54,642 nucleotides of DNA from Bacteroidales bacterium (lineage in GTDB: Bacteria; Bacteroidota; Bacteroidia; Bacteroidales; P3): the NCBI GenBank assembly GCA_031262295.1, contig JAISIA010000086.1:1-54642 (forward strand), read 5' to 3'. A model generated the notes under the pieces. It was not told where the DNA came from, ran no database searches, and was given only the letters and a program-made list of their open reading frames with translations. Positions within the stretch are counted from its first letter, which is position 1. Every line of letters begins with the position of its first letter. This document shows, piece after piece, positions 45,984 through 54,454 of this stretch. The position numbers and the translations under genes were made by a program.

Positions 45984-46208
45984 ATGAGAAACATTACAAA
46001 GAAATACACAAATGGAGAAGTCACAATAGTGTGGCAGCCTAATATGTGTTGTCATTCTGGTTTGTGTGCACAAACTCTTCCAAAGGTATTTCGCCCAATG
46101 GAAAAACCATGGATTGTTCCTGAAAATGGTACAACAGAACAAATAGTTGATACTATTAAATTATGCCCTTCGGGAGCATTATCCTACAAAATGAATGATC
46201 AAGAGTAG
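45984..46208 (+). CDS. Divergent 4Fe-4S mono-cluster domain protein
   Basis: A 74-aa protein of the Fer4_19 type. Cysteines at about 22-23, 28 (CCHSGLC) and 56 (CPSGAL) are placed to bind one iron-sulfur cluster. It lies next to a GNAT protein, and the same two domains are fused or adjacent in many bacteria, which suggests one shared but unknown function. Confidence 0.85.
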   Translation: MRNITKKYTNGEVTIVWQPNMCCHSGLCAQTLPKVFRPMEKPWIVPENGTTEQIVDTIKLCPSGALSYKMNDQE

Positions 46209-46229
46209 AAAATAATTAATCAAAAATTG

Positions 46230-47414
46230 ATGATTAAGCAAAGGATAGAACAACTCAGTGAAGAATATTTTGAGCAAATTGTTCAATATCGCAGATATTT
46301 GCATCAAAATCCAGAACTTTCAACAAAAGAAGAAAACACTGCTCAATTTATATGCGAGAAATTGGACGAGATGTCTTTGAAATATAAGAAAAATGTTGGA
46401 GGTTACGGAATCTATGGCTTTGTTGAGGGAGTTTGTCCTGAGAAAAAATGTGTTGCACTAAGAGCAGATATGGATGCTCTTCCAATAAATGAGGAGACGA
46501 ATTTAGAATTTAAATCAAAAAAAAGTGGAGTTATGCACGCCTGTGGTCACGATGTGCATATTGCATCTTTGCTTGGAGCAATAAAAATATTAAATACTCT
46601 AAAAAATTCTTTTCAAGGAAGAGTTATGTTTATATTCCAGCCCTCAGAGGAGTTCTATCCGGGAGGGGCATTAAAGATGTTAAACGATGGAATATTCAAT
46701 GAAGTAATTCCACAAAACATATTTGCCTTCCATACAACACCAGAAATGGATATAGGCTTTGTTGGAATTAAAGAAGGTAAGGCTATGGCTTCAACAGACG
46801 AAATTTACATTGACGTTATTGGTAAAGGAGGACATGGAGCAACACCTAATTTGAATATAGATCCAGTTCTTGTTGCTTCCCATATTGTAGTGGGACTTCA
46901 AAGTATTGTTTCAAGAAATGCTATTCCAACCATGCCTACAACCGTTTCAATATGTAGGTTTTTAGCAGAGGGAAGAACAAACATAACTCCCAATAAAGTG
47001 CATTTAGAAGGAATAGTTCGTACCTTTGATGAGGCTTGGAGAAAAGAAATTCATAAATTAATAGAAAGAATTTCAACAAATATTGCATCGTCCTTTGGTG
47101 CAAAAGCAGAGGTTTTCATTGATTCAGGCTATCCATACCTATATAACGATCCTCAATTAAGCAAAGAAGTTTTTGCAATTTGTCAAGATTATCTTGGGAA
47201 AGATAAGGTTATTGCCTTAGATGAAAGAATGACTGCTGAGGATTTTGCATATTTTGCTCAAAAAGCTCCAAGCTGTTATTTTAGAGTTGGAACAAAAAAG
47301 AAGGGAGAAGAAATTACAAACCTTCATACTTCAACATTTGATGTTGATGAACAATGTCTGAAATACGCAATGGGATTATCTTCTTTTATTGCAATAGAAA
47401 CTCTCAATAAATAG
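46230..47414 (+). CDS. M20-family amidohydrolase/peptidase
   Basis: Zinc-dependent N-acyl-amino-acid amidohydrolase type, 394 aa. The start is taken as ATG 46230 rather than the TTG three bases earlier. RYLHQNPELSTKE (about 22-34), ALRADMDALPINEET (about 77-91), MHACGHDVHIA (about 101-111), the bridging Glu in QPSEE (about 137-141) and the late FHTT and ERMTAEDFAYF are all conserved. Likely acts on acylated amino acids or dipeptides. The substrate is not predictable. Six bases separate it from hpt. Confidence 0.92.
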   Translation: MIKQRIEQLSEEYFEQIVQYRRYLHQNPELSTKEENTAQFICEKLDEMSLKYKKNVGGYGIYGFVEGVCPEKKCVALRADMDALPINEETNLEFKSKKSGVMHACGHDVHIASLLGAIKILNTLKNSFQGRVMFIFQPSEEFYPGGALKMLNDGIFNEVIPQNIFAFHTTPEMDIGFVGIKEGKAMASTDEIYIDVIGKGGHGATPNLNIDPVLVASHIVVGLQSIVSRNAIPTMPTTVSICRFLAEGRTNITPNKVHLEGIVRTFDEAWRKEIHKLIERISTNIASSFGAKAEVFIDSGYPYLYNDPQLSKEVFAICQDYLGKDKVIALDERMTAEDFAYFAQKAPSCYFRVGTKKKGEEITNLHTSTFDVDEQCLKYAMGLSSFIAIETLNK

Positions 47415-47419
47415 TTATT

Positions 47420-47953
47420 ATGAAGGAAGTAATTATAAAGGATAAGACATTTATTGAATATATAACTCCCCAAGAGCTATCCATAATTATAGAAGAGCTT
47501 TCTATAAGAATAAATAATGACTATAAGGATAAAGAACCTGTTTTTCTTGTAGTATTAAATGGAGCTTTTATATTTGCTTCCGACCTTTTAAGAAATATAA
47601 ATTTTCTTCCTAATATTAGTTTTATAAAACTTTCTTCCTATCAAGCAACATCTTCAACAGGAAAGGTTAAGGAATTAATTGGACTAAATGAAATAATAAA
47701 GGATAAAGATATTATCATAATAGAAGATATTGTAGAAACAGGAAAGACTATGGAAGAACTTTTAAATATTTTAAAAGAAAAACAACCCTCTTCTATTGAA
47801 ATATGTTCTTTGTTTTTAAAACCTAAGATATTCAACAAAGACTTTGAAGTAAAATATGTAGGAAAACAAATAGATAATAGTTTTATTGTTGGATACGGAT
47901 TTGATTATTCCTCTTTGGGAAGAAACCTTAAAGGAGTTTATAAGCTAAAATAG
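47420..47953 (+). CDS. hpt: Hypoxanthine phosphoribosyltransferase
   Basis: Purine salvage: hypoxanthine (and probably guanine) plus PRPP to nucleotide. The PRPP-binding loop IIIEDIVETGKTMEEL is at about 96-111, and VVLNGAFIFASDL is at about 43-55. Length 177 aa. It forms the hpt-adk-obgE order typical of Bacteroidota. Confidence 0.93.
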   Translation: MKEVIIKDKTFIEYITPQELSIIIEELSIRINNDYKDKEPVFLVVLNGAFIFASDLLRNINFLPNISFIKLSSYQATSSTGKVKELIGLNEIIKDKDIIIIEDIVETGKTMEELLNILKEKQPSSIEICSLFLKPKIFNKDFEVKYVGKQIDNSFIVGYGFDYSSLGRNLKGVYKLK

Positions 47954-48017
47954 TTAATATATAAAGAGAAAAAAATAATAAAAATAAAGTAATAATCCCT
48001 AAAAAAATATCACAATT

Positions 48018-49181
48018 ATGTTAAACATTGTATTATTTGGAGCACCGGGTGCAGGTAAAGGAACCCAATCAAAGATGCTTGTTGAGAAATATAATCTCAC
48101 CTATATATCAACAGGAGATGTATTGAGGAAAGAAATAGAGGCAAAAAGCGATATTGGACTTTTGGTTGAGGATATAATGAATAAGGGAGGATTGGTTGAT
48201 GATGAAATAATAATACAAATAATTGAAAGAACAATAGAAAATTCTACAACAGGCGGAATACTATTTGATGGATTTCCTCGCACAGTTGTTCAAGCATACA
48301 TATTAGAAGGCTTACTTCATAAGATGAATCGCCGTCCTTTATGCGTTCTATCTTTGGAAGCACCAAGACAAATGCTTGTTGAAAGAATGATTAATAGGGC
48401 AAAAATTGAAAAAAGGAAGGATGATAAACGCAGTGTTATTTTAAATCGTTTTAAAGAGTACGACAATAAAACAATACCTGTTGCAGAGTTTTATAAAGAA
48501 AAAGGAATATTTTGCTCTATTGACGGAACAGGTGATGTAAATGATGTCTTTTCTCGATTGGAAGCTGTCATTGATAAGATGATTGAAAGTGCATATAGAA
48601 ACATTTTGCTCTTTGGTCCTCCGGGTTCAGGAAGAGGAACACAGGCTAAGGATTTAGCAAAAAAGTATGGCTTAATATACATCTCAACAGGGGCAATGAT
48701 AAGAGAGGAGATAGAAAAACAAAGTGAGGTTGGTTTGCAATGCCAACCATACATTGAAAAAGGAGATACTGTCCCCGATCTAATTGCAATAAAACTTATA
48801 GAACAGAAAATAAAAAAACATCCTAATGCAAGAGGTTATCTCTTTAAGGGTTATCCTTCCACTTATGTACAAGCATATATTATGGATGGAATATTAGAAA
48901 AGATGCACACAAGTGTTACCTGTATGATAGAGATGAAATCAAATCCTTTGCAATGTTTCAAAAGATTAAATCAAAGAAGCAAAACAGAAAGAAGAAGAGT
49001 CTATGATATGGACCCAGATATTATTGTTCATCGTCTTGAAATATATGAACAAAGTGCCTCAAAGGTTAGAGCATACTATCAAAATAAAAACAAATATTAT
49101 AGCATTAATTCAGATGCACCAGTGGATGTTGTCTTTGAAAGCCTTTGTAATATAGTTGATGAGGCATTAAAGAAGGCATAA
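48018..49181 (+). CDS. adk: Duplicated adenylate kinase (two fused domains, second degenerate)
   Basis: 387 aa, twice the usual size of a short-type adenylate kinase. Domain 1 (1-190) is complete: P-loop GAPGAGKGT (8-16), STGDVLRKE (31-39), DGFPRT (84-89) and a short lid. Domain 2 (193-387) aligns along its length but has GPPGSGRGT (200-208, catalytic Lys to Arg206), STGAMIREE (223-231), and KGYPST in place of DGFPRT (277-282, Arg to Ser). Domain 1 should convert ATP plus AMP to two ADP. Domain 2 is probably inactive and structural or regulatory. There is no sign of a frameshift. Confidence 0.93.
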   Translation: MLNIVLFGAPGAGKGTQSKMLVEKYNLTYISTGDVLRKEIEAKSDIGLLVEDIMNKGGLVDDEIIIQIIERTIENSTTGGILFDGFPRTVVQAYILEGLLHKMNRRPLCVLSLEAPRQMLVERMINRAKIEKRKDDKRSVILNRFKEYDNKTIPVAEFYKEKGIFCSIDGTGDVNDVFSRLEAVIDKMIESAYRNILLFGPPGSGRGTQAKDLAKKYGLIYISTGAMIREEIEKQSEVGLQCQPYIEKGDTVPDLIAIKLIEQKIKKHPNARGYLFKGYPSTYVQAYIMDGILEKMHTSVTCMIEMKSNPLQCFKRLNQRSKTERRRVYDMDPDIIVHRLEIYEQSASKVRAYYQNKNKYYSINSDAPVDVVFESLCNIVDEALKKA

Positions 49182-49205
49182 AAATATAAAATCAAAATAA
49201 GAGGA

Positions 49206-50207
49206 ATGCAATCAAATTTTGTAGATTACGTAAAGATAAATTGTCGCAGTGGAAAAGGAGGAGCAGGCTCAGCACATCTTCTAAGAACAAGAGGAAATGC
49301 AAAAGGCGGTCCCGATGGAGGTGATGGCGGAAGAGGAGGACATATAATATTGAGAGGTAATAAACAATTTTGGACACTATTGCATCTAAAATATACCAAA
49401 CACCTTATAGCAGAAAACGGAGAAGGCGGAGGAAAGAATCGTTTGCACGGAAGAAATGGTAAGGACATTATTGTGGATGTACCACTTGGAACAATATGTA
49501 AAGATGAAGAAACTGGGAGGATTGATTGCGAAATTATAGAAGATGGACAACAAGAGATAATTTCAAAAGGTGGTAGAGGAGGATTGGGAAACGACCATTT
49601 TAAAAGTGCAACCTTTCAGACTCCTCGTTTTGCTCAAAGTGGGGAAGAGGGAGAGGAGAAATGGAAGATAATTGAATTGAAAATCCTCGCTGATGTTGGC
49701 TTAGTAGGCTTTCCAAATGCTGGGAAAAGTACTCTTTTAAGCGTTATTTCTGCTGCTAAACCCCAAATTGCAGACTATCCTTTTACAACCTTAGTTCCTA
49801 ATTTAGGTATGGTATCTTATAGGGATAATAAATCCTTTATTATGGCTGATATTCCCGGTATTATTGAAGGAGCATCGCAAGGAAAAGGTTTAGGATTACG
49901 CTTTTTGAAACATATAGAAAGAAATTCCCTTCTCTTATTTATGATTCCTTGTGATACAAAAGACATAAAACAAGAGTATGAAATCCTATTAAAAGAATTG
50001 GAAACATACAACTATGAACTTATGGTTAAAGATAGGATATTAGCTATAACAAAATGTGATATGTTGGATGAAGAAATGATGGAACAATTAAAAGGTTCTT
50101 TACCAAAGAATATAAAAACAATATTTATATCATCTTTAACTTCAATGGGAATTATTCAATTGAAGGATTTAATCTGGAATAAATTAAATGGATTGGATAA
50201 TCAATAA
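49206..50207 (+). CDS. obgE: GTPase ObgE/CgtA
   Basis: Large-subunit ribosome assembly and stress GTPase, 333 aa. The N-terminal glycine-rich Obg fold ([38 protein letters not shown]) precedes the G domain with [12 protein letters not shown] (about 168-179), [10 protein letters not shown] (about 215-224) and ITKCDMLD (about 277-284). It lacks the C-terminal OCT extension. It overlaps the PAP2 gene by 20 bp. Confidence 0.97.
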   Translation: MQSNFVDYVKINCRSGKGGAGSAHLLRTRGNAKGGPDGGDGGRGGHIILRGNKQFWTLLHLKYTKHLIAENGEGGGKNRLHGRNGKDIIVDVPLGTICKDEETGRIDCEIIEDGQQEIISKGGRGGLGNDHFKSATFQTPRFAQSGEEGEEKWKIIELKILADVGLVGFPNAGKSTLLSVISAAKPQIADYPFTTLVPNLGMVSYRDNKSFIMADIPGIIEGASQGKGLGLRFLKHIERNSLLLFMIPCDTKDIKQEYEILLKELETYNYELMVKDRILAITKCDMLDEEMMEQLKGSLPKNIKTIFISSLTSMGIIQLKDLIWNKLNGLDNQ

Positions 50208-50787
50208 AGACATAGATATTTTCTATTTTATTAATTCAGGATATAGAAGTCAATTCTTGGATTATTTCTTTTCTTTTTTAAGTCATAATCTTTCTTTTAT
50301 TATTGCCCTAACGGCTTGCTTTTTGTTTTTAACTATAAAAGAATATAAAAAGCATTTTTGGCTTTTACTTTTGCTTATTGGACTTTCTTTTTTGCTGGCA
50401 GATAGAATATCTGTTCTTTGTTTTAAGGAAGTTTTTCAAAGACTTAGACCCTCTCATGCTTTGGAGGATGTAAATTTAGTTAAGATGACACTCTTTTCTT
50501 TGGTTTATGATTATAAGGGAGGCTTATATGGTTTTGTTTCTTCACATAGTGCCAATTGTTTTTCCTTAGCAACTATATTTTCTTACTATGGTAGGAAATA
50601 CAAACCAATGCCCTACATATTATATGTTTGGGCAATACTTGTAGGATATTCAAGAATATATTGCGGAGTACATTATCCCTTAGATGTTCTCTGCGGAGCA
50701 TTACTTGGAATAGTTATAGGAATAATAATTATCCTTTTAACAAGAAAATTAATTAATTACTTCCTTTCGTTGAAGACAAAATCATAA
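50188..50787 (+). CDS. PAP2-family membrane phosphatase
   Basis: A 199-aa membrane lipid phosphatase. The three PAP2 motifs are present: [11 protein letters not shown] (about 77-87), SSHSAN (about 110-115) and [17 protein letters not shown] (about 149-165), between five or six TM helices. Substrates may include undecaprenyl diphosphate or lipid A/phosphatidyl phosphates. UppP in this window could be a functional parallel. It overlaps obgE by 20 bp, so translation is likely coupled. Confidence 0.92.
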   Translation: MDWIINKDIDIFYFINSGYRSQFLDYFFSFLSHNLSFIIALTACFLFLTIKEYKKHFWLLLLLIGLSFLLADRISVLCFKEVFQRLRPSHALEDVNLVKMTLFSLVYDYKGGLYGFVSSHSANCFSLATIFSYYGRKYKPMPYILYVWAILVGYSRIYCGVHYPLDVLCGALLGIVIGIIIILLTRKLINYFLSLKTKS

Positions 50788-50904
50788 AACATAATCAATA
50801 ATTAGGCATTTATTTTACAATATTTTCTTTCTATACTTATAGTATGAGTATTTGTGAAAAAATAAAGAAAATATTGAAAACAGCAAATAATATTTATTTA
50901 GTAT

Positions 50905-50937
50905 AAAAAAACGAGCCTCATTTTTTATGAGGCTCGT
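50905..50937 (-). terminator. Terminator of the 51-kb beta-barrel gene
   Basis: Perfect 11-bp stem ACGAGCCTCAT/ATGAGGCTCGT with a 5-nt loop (50911-50937), followed on the minus strand by TTTTTTATAC. It probably also slows + strand transcripts from obgE/PAP2. Confidence 0.88.
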
Positions 50938-50947
50938 TGAAAGTATT

Positions 50948-50975
50948 TTTATTATTCTTATTCTTATTCTTATTC
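50948..50975. repeat. TTATTC hexanucleotide repeat
   Basis: About four or five copies of TTATTC just after the stop of the beta-barrel gene, between it and its terminator. Confidence 0.7.
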
Positions 50976-51611
50976 TTAGAATAAAAACGTAAGTCCTAAT
51001 GATAATTCATTGCTTAAAATAAAATTATTATTTATATCATTTTTATAAATACTTAATTCATTTGGCAAAGAAACGCTTTTTAATTTTCCTGCAATACTAC
51101 CTGCTTTTATATTTACAAAAAGTTTTTCTACTATATGATAATATAGAGCAATTCCAACATTTGCCGAACCTCCAATTCTTGTTTTTAAATCATAAGTTTT
51201 TCCTCCAATTGATAAAGAAGGATTAAGATGAGAGAATAAAAAACCTCCTCCTACATATAATGAAAAAAGTAGCCTATCATTTATATTTGTATATGTTTCA
51301 AAGTTTATTTTTATGTTAGCTAAACTATTTGTTTCTTTTATGCCATTACTATATATCATATTCCCACCATAGCCATCAAAACCTAAACTTAAAGCAACTC
51401 TTTCCCATTTTACAGCAAAATTTATAGAACCATAAGAAGTAACATGCTCTTGTGGAGTAAAGATAGAAAAGCCACAATAATTGTAAAAAGCTGCATTACC
51501 TAAAAAATTAACGTCAAACTTAAACTGAGCCTTTCCTTTTTCCTCTTGCGAAAACGCTATTGTTGCAATAAATAAAGCAACAACAAATAATAAAAATGAT
51601 GTCTTTTTCAT
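50976..51611 (-). CDS. Outer-membrane beta-barrel protein
   Basis: Start chosen at ATG 51611, which gives a clean signal peptide (MKKTSFLLFVVALFIATIAF-SQ), rather than the open-frame start at 51641. About 211 aa of alternating amphipathic strands follow, ending in LSLGLTFLF, an outer-membrane insertion signature (terminal Phe). Gly-rich turns such as YVGGGFLFSHLNPSLSIGG are present. There is no specific family. It is followed by a TTATTC repeat and a strong terminator. Confidence 0.75.
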   Translation of the reverse strand: MKKTSFLLFVVALFIATIAFSQEEKGKAQFKFDVNFLGNAAFYNYCGFSIFTPQEHVTSYGSINFAVKWERVALSLGFDGYGGNMIYSNGIKETNSLANIKINFETYTNINDRLLFSLYVGGGFLFSHLNPSLSIGGKTYDLKTRIGGSANVGIALYYHIVEKLFVNIKAGSIAGKLKSVSLPNELSIYKNDINNNFILSNELSLGLTFLF

Positions 51612-51671
51612 AATATAAAATGTTTTAATTTTTAATATCAAGATATTCTTTTATAAATCAAATTTCTAATC

Positions 51672-52205
51672 CTATTTTCTCTTTTTTGATAATCTCTTTT
51701 TTACATATTCAATAGCAGGAAGAACATCATTTGCATCAAATACTTCTACAATAGTGTCAATATTATTTTCTTTATCCATAAATATTGCAGAGGTTTTATC
51801 CAAAATCTTATTTGTAAAAATATTTCTTGTATCATCAAAAGTGTTTTTATTTTTCTTTTCTGCGGCAAAAGGTTTTATATCAAAAACACTTCCACTACCA
51901 CAATTTATAATATAAACATCATCTTTATTGATTAACTCTTTTAATGTAAAATCAACAAAGTGTTCAATGCAACTATGACAACCACGATCTGTTAATACTA
52001 TAATGCAATTATCTTTATTGGGAATGAAATTAGCAAAATTCTTTTCTAAGTATTCTGCTATTTTTTCATTAGTTCCTCTTTTATCTTCCTGTTTATCTTC
52101 TACAATTTCTATTTCTATTGTTTTATTTTCTTCTTTCTTATTACAAGAAAAAAGAAAACTAATCATCAATAGTAAATAAATTATATTTTTCAACACCTCT
52201 TTCAT
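51672..52205 (-). CDS. Lipoprotein with a thioredoxin-like CxxC motif
   Basis: Start at ATG 52205 gives 177 aa with a lipobox (LFSC, Cys about 21). A Lys/Glu-rich linker is followed by IIVLTDRGCHSCIEHF, where CHSC occupies the active-site position of a thioredoxin fold, then DVYIINCGSG and a late AIFMDKENNID. It overlaps the DUF4221 gene by 47 bp, so the two are one operon. It could be a redox or peroxide-type lipoprotein. No close family recognised. Confidence 0.72.
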   Translation of the reverse strand: MKEVLKNIIYLLLMISFLFSCNKKEENKTIEIEIVEDKQEDKRGTNEKIAEYLEKNFANFIPNKDNCIIVLTDRGCHSCIEHFVDFTLKELINKDDVYIINCGSGSVFDIKPFAAEKKNKNTFDDTRNIFTNKILDKTSAIFMDKENNIDTIVEVFDANDVLPAIEYVKKRLSKKRK

Positions 52206-53316
52206 AATTATCTCCATAAGGGTTATTGTGATTTATCCAAAGTCCTTCTTTATTAACTTTTAAGTTTCCTGCTCTATAATTTCTTACTTTACCTCCAATG
52301 GTTTCTCCTCTTAAATCAAAATCTTCATCATAAACTTGTATTATAAAATTCAATTTTTCTATATCTTTTCCAGAAGGAACAAGTGTAAAATAATATAGCT
52401 TTCTATACCTATCCCAAGCAATTGAAAGTATTTTTCCTGATATGCTACGTGTTTTAAAAAAATCAGGAACACGATCTTTATCATGTTTAAAAACAGTATC
52501 CATTCCTATTTTACCATATTTTGATTTTATATAGAAATCCTTTACTATTGTGTCTTTTTTCGTATCATAAACATATACTCTTCCATTATGAGGAATAGGG
52601 ACAAATACCTTATCATGTTGAATAAAGTAGTATGGGTATTCAGGAATAAAATCCCCCTTTTTATAGTTTTCTTTATAAACATTTTTCAAATGCTGAGTAA
52701 CATTTAAAGAATCCAAATCAAAAGATGCAATACAACCAGAATTTAAAATTAAACTATCTATATAAGGCACATAACCTTGTGAATAATCACCTTTATAATA
52801 ATACTTGTCACGATTTCTTGCAACTTTGTATCCAACATAGAATTTTCCATTAGAATAGCTTTGATTTACTCCATAAAAAGGCACTAATAAGAAAACATCA
52901 GAATATTTATCAAACCATTCTTTGTGAAATACCTCTCTAATAATTTCTCCTTTAAAATTTAATACATAAGCCTTACAAAAAGAAGGTGCTTTTATTAAAG
53001 CTATTATTGAATCATGAGCAAAAGGTACAAGGACTAATGCATTAAATAAATAAGGAATTTTAGGATTAATATTTATTGTTTGAATATGATTAAAGTCTTC
53101 ATCAAATAAATCCATTCTATTTTCTGATTCAACATTTACATAAGTAAATACTGTCTTTTTTAATACATTATCATAATAAGTTCCTTTACCCCCTTGATAC
53201 CCCAATTTTATAATTTTTTCTTTGTTGGTTTTTGTAATAGTTATTTCTTTCTTTGTGCAACTGCTAAGAAACAGAATAATGATAATAAGTGATAAATAAT
53301 AATATAATTGTTTCAT
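52159..53316 (-). CDS. DUF4221-type lipoprotein
   Basis: Start at ATG 53316 (the open frame to 53355 crosses a terminator). 385 aa with lipobox LSSC. The body has repeating beta-blade-like segments (for example FDEDFNHIQTI, YVYDTKKDTIVKDF and VYDEDFDLRGETIG), as in the DUF4221/6-bladed propeller lipoproteins of Bacteroidota. Its end overlaps the next lipoprotein gene by 47 bp. Function unknown, probably outer-membrane anchored. Confidence 0.75.
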   Translation of the reverse strand: MKQLYYYLSLIIIILFLSSCTKKEITITKTNKEKIIKLGYQGGKGTYYDNVLKKTVFTYVNVESENRMDLFDEDFNHIQTININPKIPYLFNALVLVPFAHDSIIALIKAPSFCKAYVLNFKGEIIREVFHKEWFDKYSDVFLLVPFYGVNQSYSNGKFYVGYKVARNRDKYYYKGDYSQGYVPYIDSLILNSGCIASFDLDSLNVTQHLKNVYKENYKKGDFIPEYPYYFIQHDKVFVPIPHNGRVYVYDTKKDTIVKDFYIKSKYGKIGMDTVFKHDKDRVPDFFKTRSISGKILSIAWDRYRKLYYFTLVPSGKDIEKLNFIIQVYDEDFDLRGETIGGKVRNYRAGNLKVNKEGLWINHNNPYGDNYERGVEKYNLFTIDD

Positions 53317-53332
53317 AATATTATATTTTAAA

Positions 53333-53371
53333 AAAAGCTTGCCTTGCTTTTGCAAAGCAAGCCCTTTTAAA
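53333..53371 (-). terminator. Terminator after the 53.4-kb lipoprotein gene
   Basis: Minus-strand stem GCTTGCTTTGC ... GCAAGGCAAGC followed by TTTTTTT. It separates the lipoprotein at 53383 from the DUF4221 gene and sets the latter's start at 53316. Confidence 0.85.
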
Positions 53372-53382
53372 AATTATTTGTT

Positions 53383-53940
53383 TTAAATTTTTACATCAGC
53401 TCCTGATACTAATCTTATAGGATAATATATTACATTATCTTCATCATTAATATCAGTAAAAGAAACAAGGAAACTGTTTCCTGCTGGCTTTATACAATGG
53501 ATAATTAATTCATCATTTAAAACTTGTTCTAAAAGTTCTGAACCGAATATGTCATCTAAAAGATCAAAATTATCATATATAAAAGGATTAGTAGGGGTTG
53601 GATCACTATTATCCTCATTAAAGCAATCTTCATAAAGATTTGTAATGGAACTTATAACAGCCTCATTATAGCCAATAATAGTTATACCCCAACAATTTTT
53701 ATGGGTGGAAACCTCACAATCTGGATTATAGTCGGGCTCTGCCAATATTCTATCTACAGTTTCTTTTGACATATAACCATCTATTCTTGTAAATACAGAA
53801 TCTTTTTTAGGTTCATCATCTTTATAATTTATTAAAGGATTGCTATTATTAACTAAATTTTCTGTTGTTGCATCATCTTCACAGGATATAAAACCTACAA
53901 ATATTATAGAAAATAATGCTATTATAAATATATTTTTCAT
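53383..53940 (-). CDS. Lipoprotein of unknown function
   Basis: A 185-aa protein. The N-terminal signal ends in a lipobox (FISC, Cys20) followed by an acidic Asp/Glu/Asn stretch. The C-terminal half (about 75-185) has four spaced cysteines (near 76, 83, 104 and 150). No known domain recognised. It has its own terminator, and an extended stem-loop lies about 90 bp upstream (54028-54059). Confidence 0.65.
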   Translation of the reverse strand: MKNIFIIALFSIIFVGFISCEDDATTENLVNNSNPLINYKDDEPKKDSVFTRIDGYMSKETVDRILAEPDYNPDCEVSTHKNCWGITIIGYNEAVISSITNLYEDCFNEDNSDPTPTNPFIYDNFDLLDDIFGSELLEQVLNDELIIHCIKPAGNSFLVSFTDINDEDNVIYYPIRLVSGADVKI

Positions 53941-54027
53941 TTTTTATTCTTTTTAAGTTTATAATTTTTTTAACTACATTTTTTCATTTTGTTTTGAGTA
54001 TAGTTAAATGATTTATCCTTATTATTA

Positions 54028-54059
54028 GGACACATATACTTTTATAAATATATGTGCCC
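54028..54059. other. Stem-loop upstream of the lipoprotein gene
   Basis: GGACACATATA ... TATATGTGCCC can form an ~11-bp stem with one mismatch. It may belong to the 5' leader of the minus-strand lipoprotein mRNA or end transcripts from outside the window. Confidence 0.4.
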
Positions 54060-54178
54060 AAAGACACTTAGGTCGGTTTTGCATAAAAAGAATACACCTT
54101 TTAGATGTAAAAATTGTTTTAATATAAATTCTTTGTTTGATAAAATACATTTTAATGTATAGGAGAGTTTGTAGTGTT

Positions 54179-54224
54179 GTATGTATGTATGTATGTATGT
54201 ATGTATGTATGTATGTATGTATGT
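54179..54224. repeat. (ATGT)11 microsatellite
   Basis: Eleven uninterrupted ATGT units with flanking partial units. No convincing gene or start context is linked to it. The short frame through it (VCMYVCMY repeats) looks artefactual. Confidence 0.9.
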
Positions 54225-54454
54225 GGCAAAAGGGTATTAGTCCTTTTGAAAAGGGAGTAAAGTTTATGAAGAAGAATACGAATGAATTTCATATTTTTTA
54301 CTTTTTTATTGTGGACAAAATTATAAAAAATATTAAATAAAAACCAAATTTTTTAACAAGATTTTAATCAAATTAGAAATTTAATTTAAAAAATCAGAAA
54401 TAAATCTTAATTATTTTTGTCAAAAGTTGAGTTTTTTGTATTAATAAATTAGTG

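Noticed and set aside
54137..54340. 67-codon frame with CMYV repeats
   Set aside because: It is the translation of the ATGT microsatellite plus AT-rich flank, with no promoter, start context or homologous pattern.
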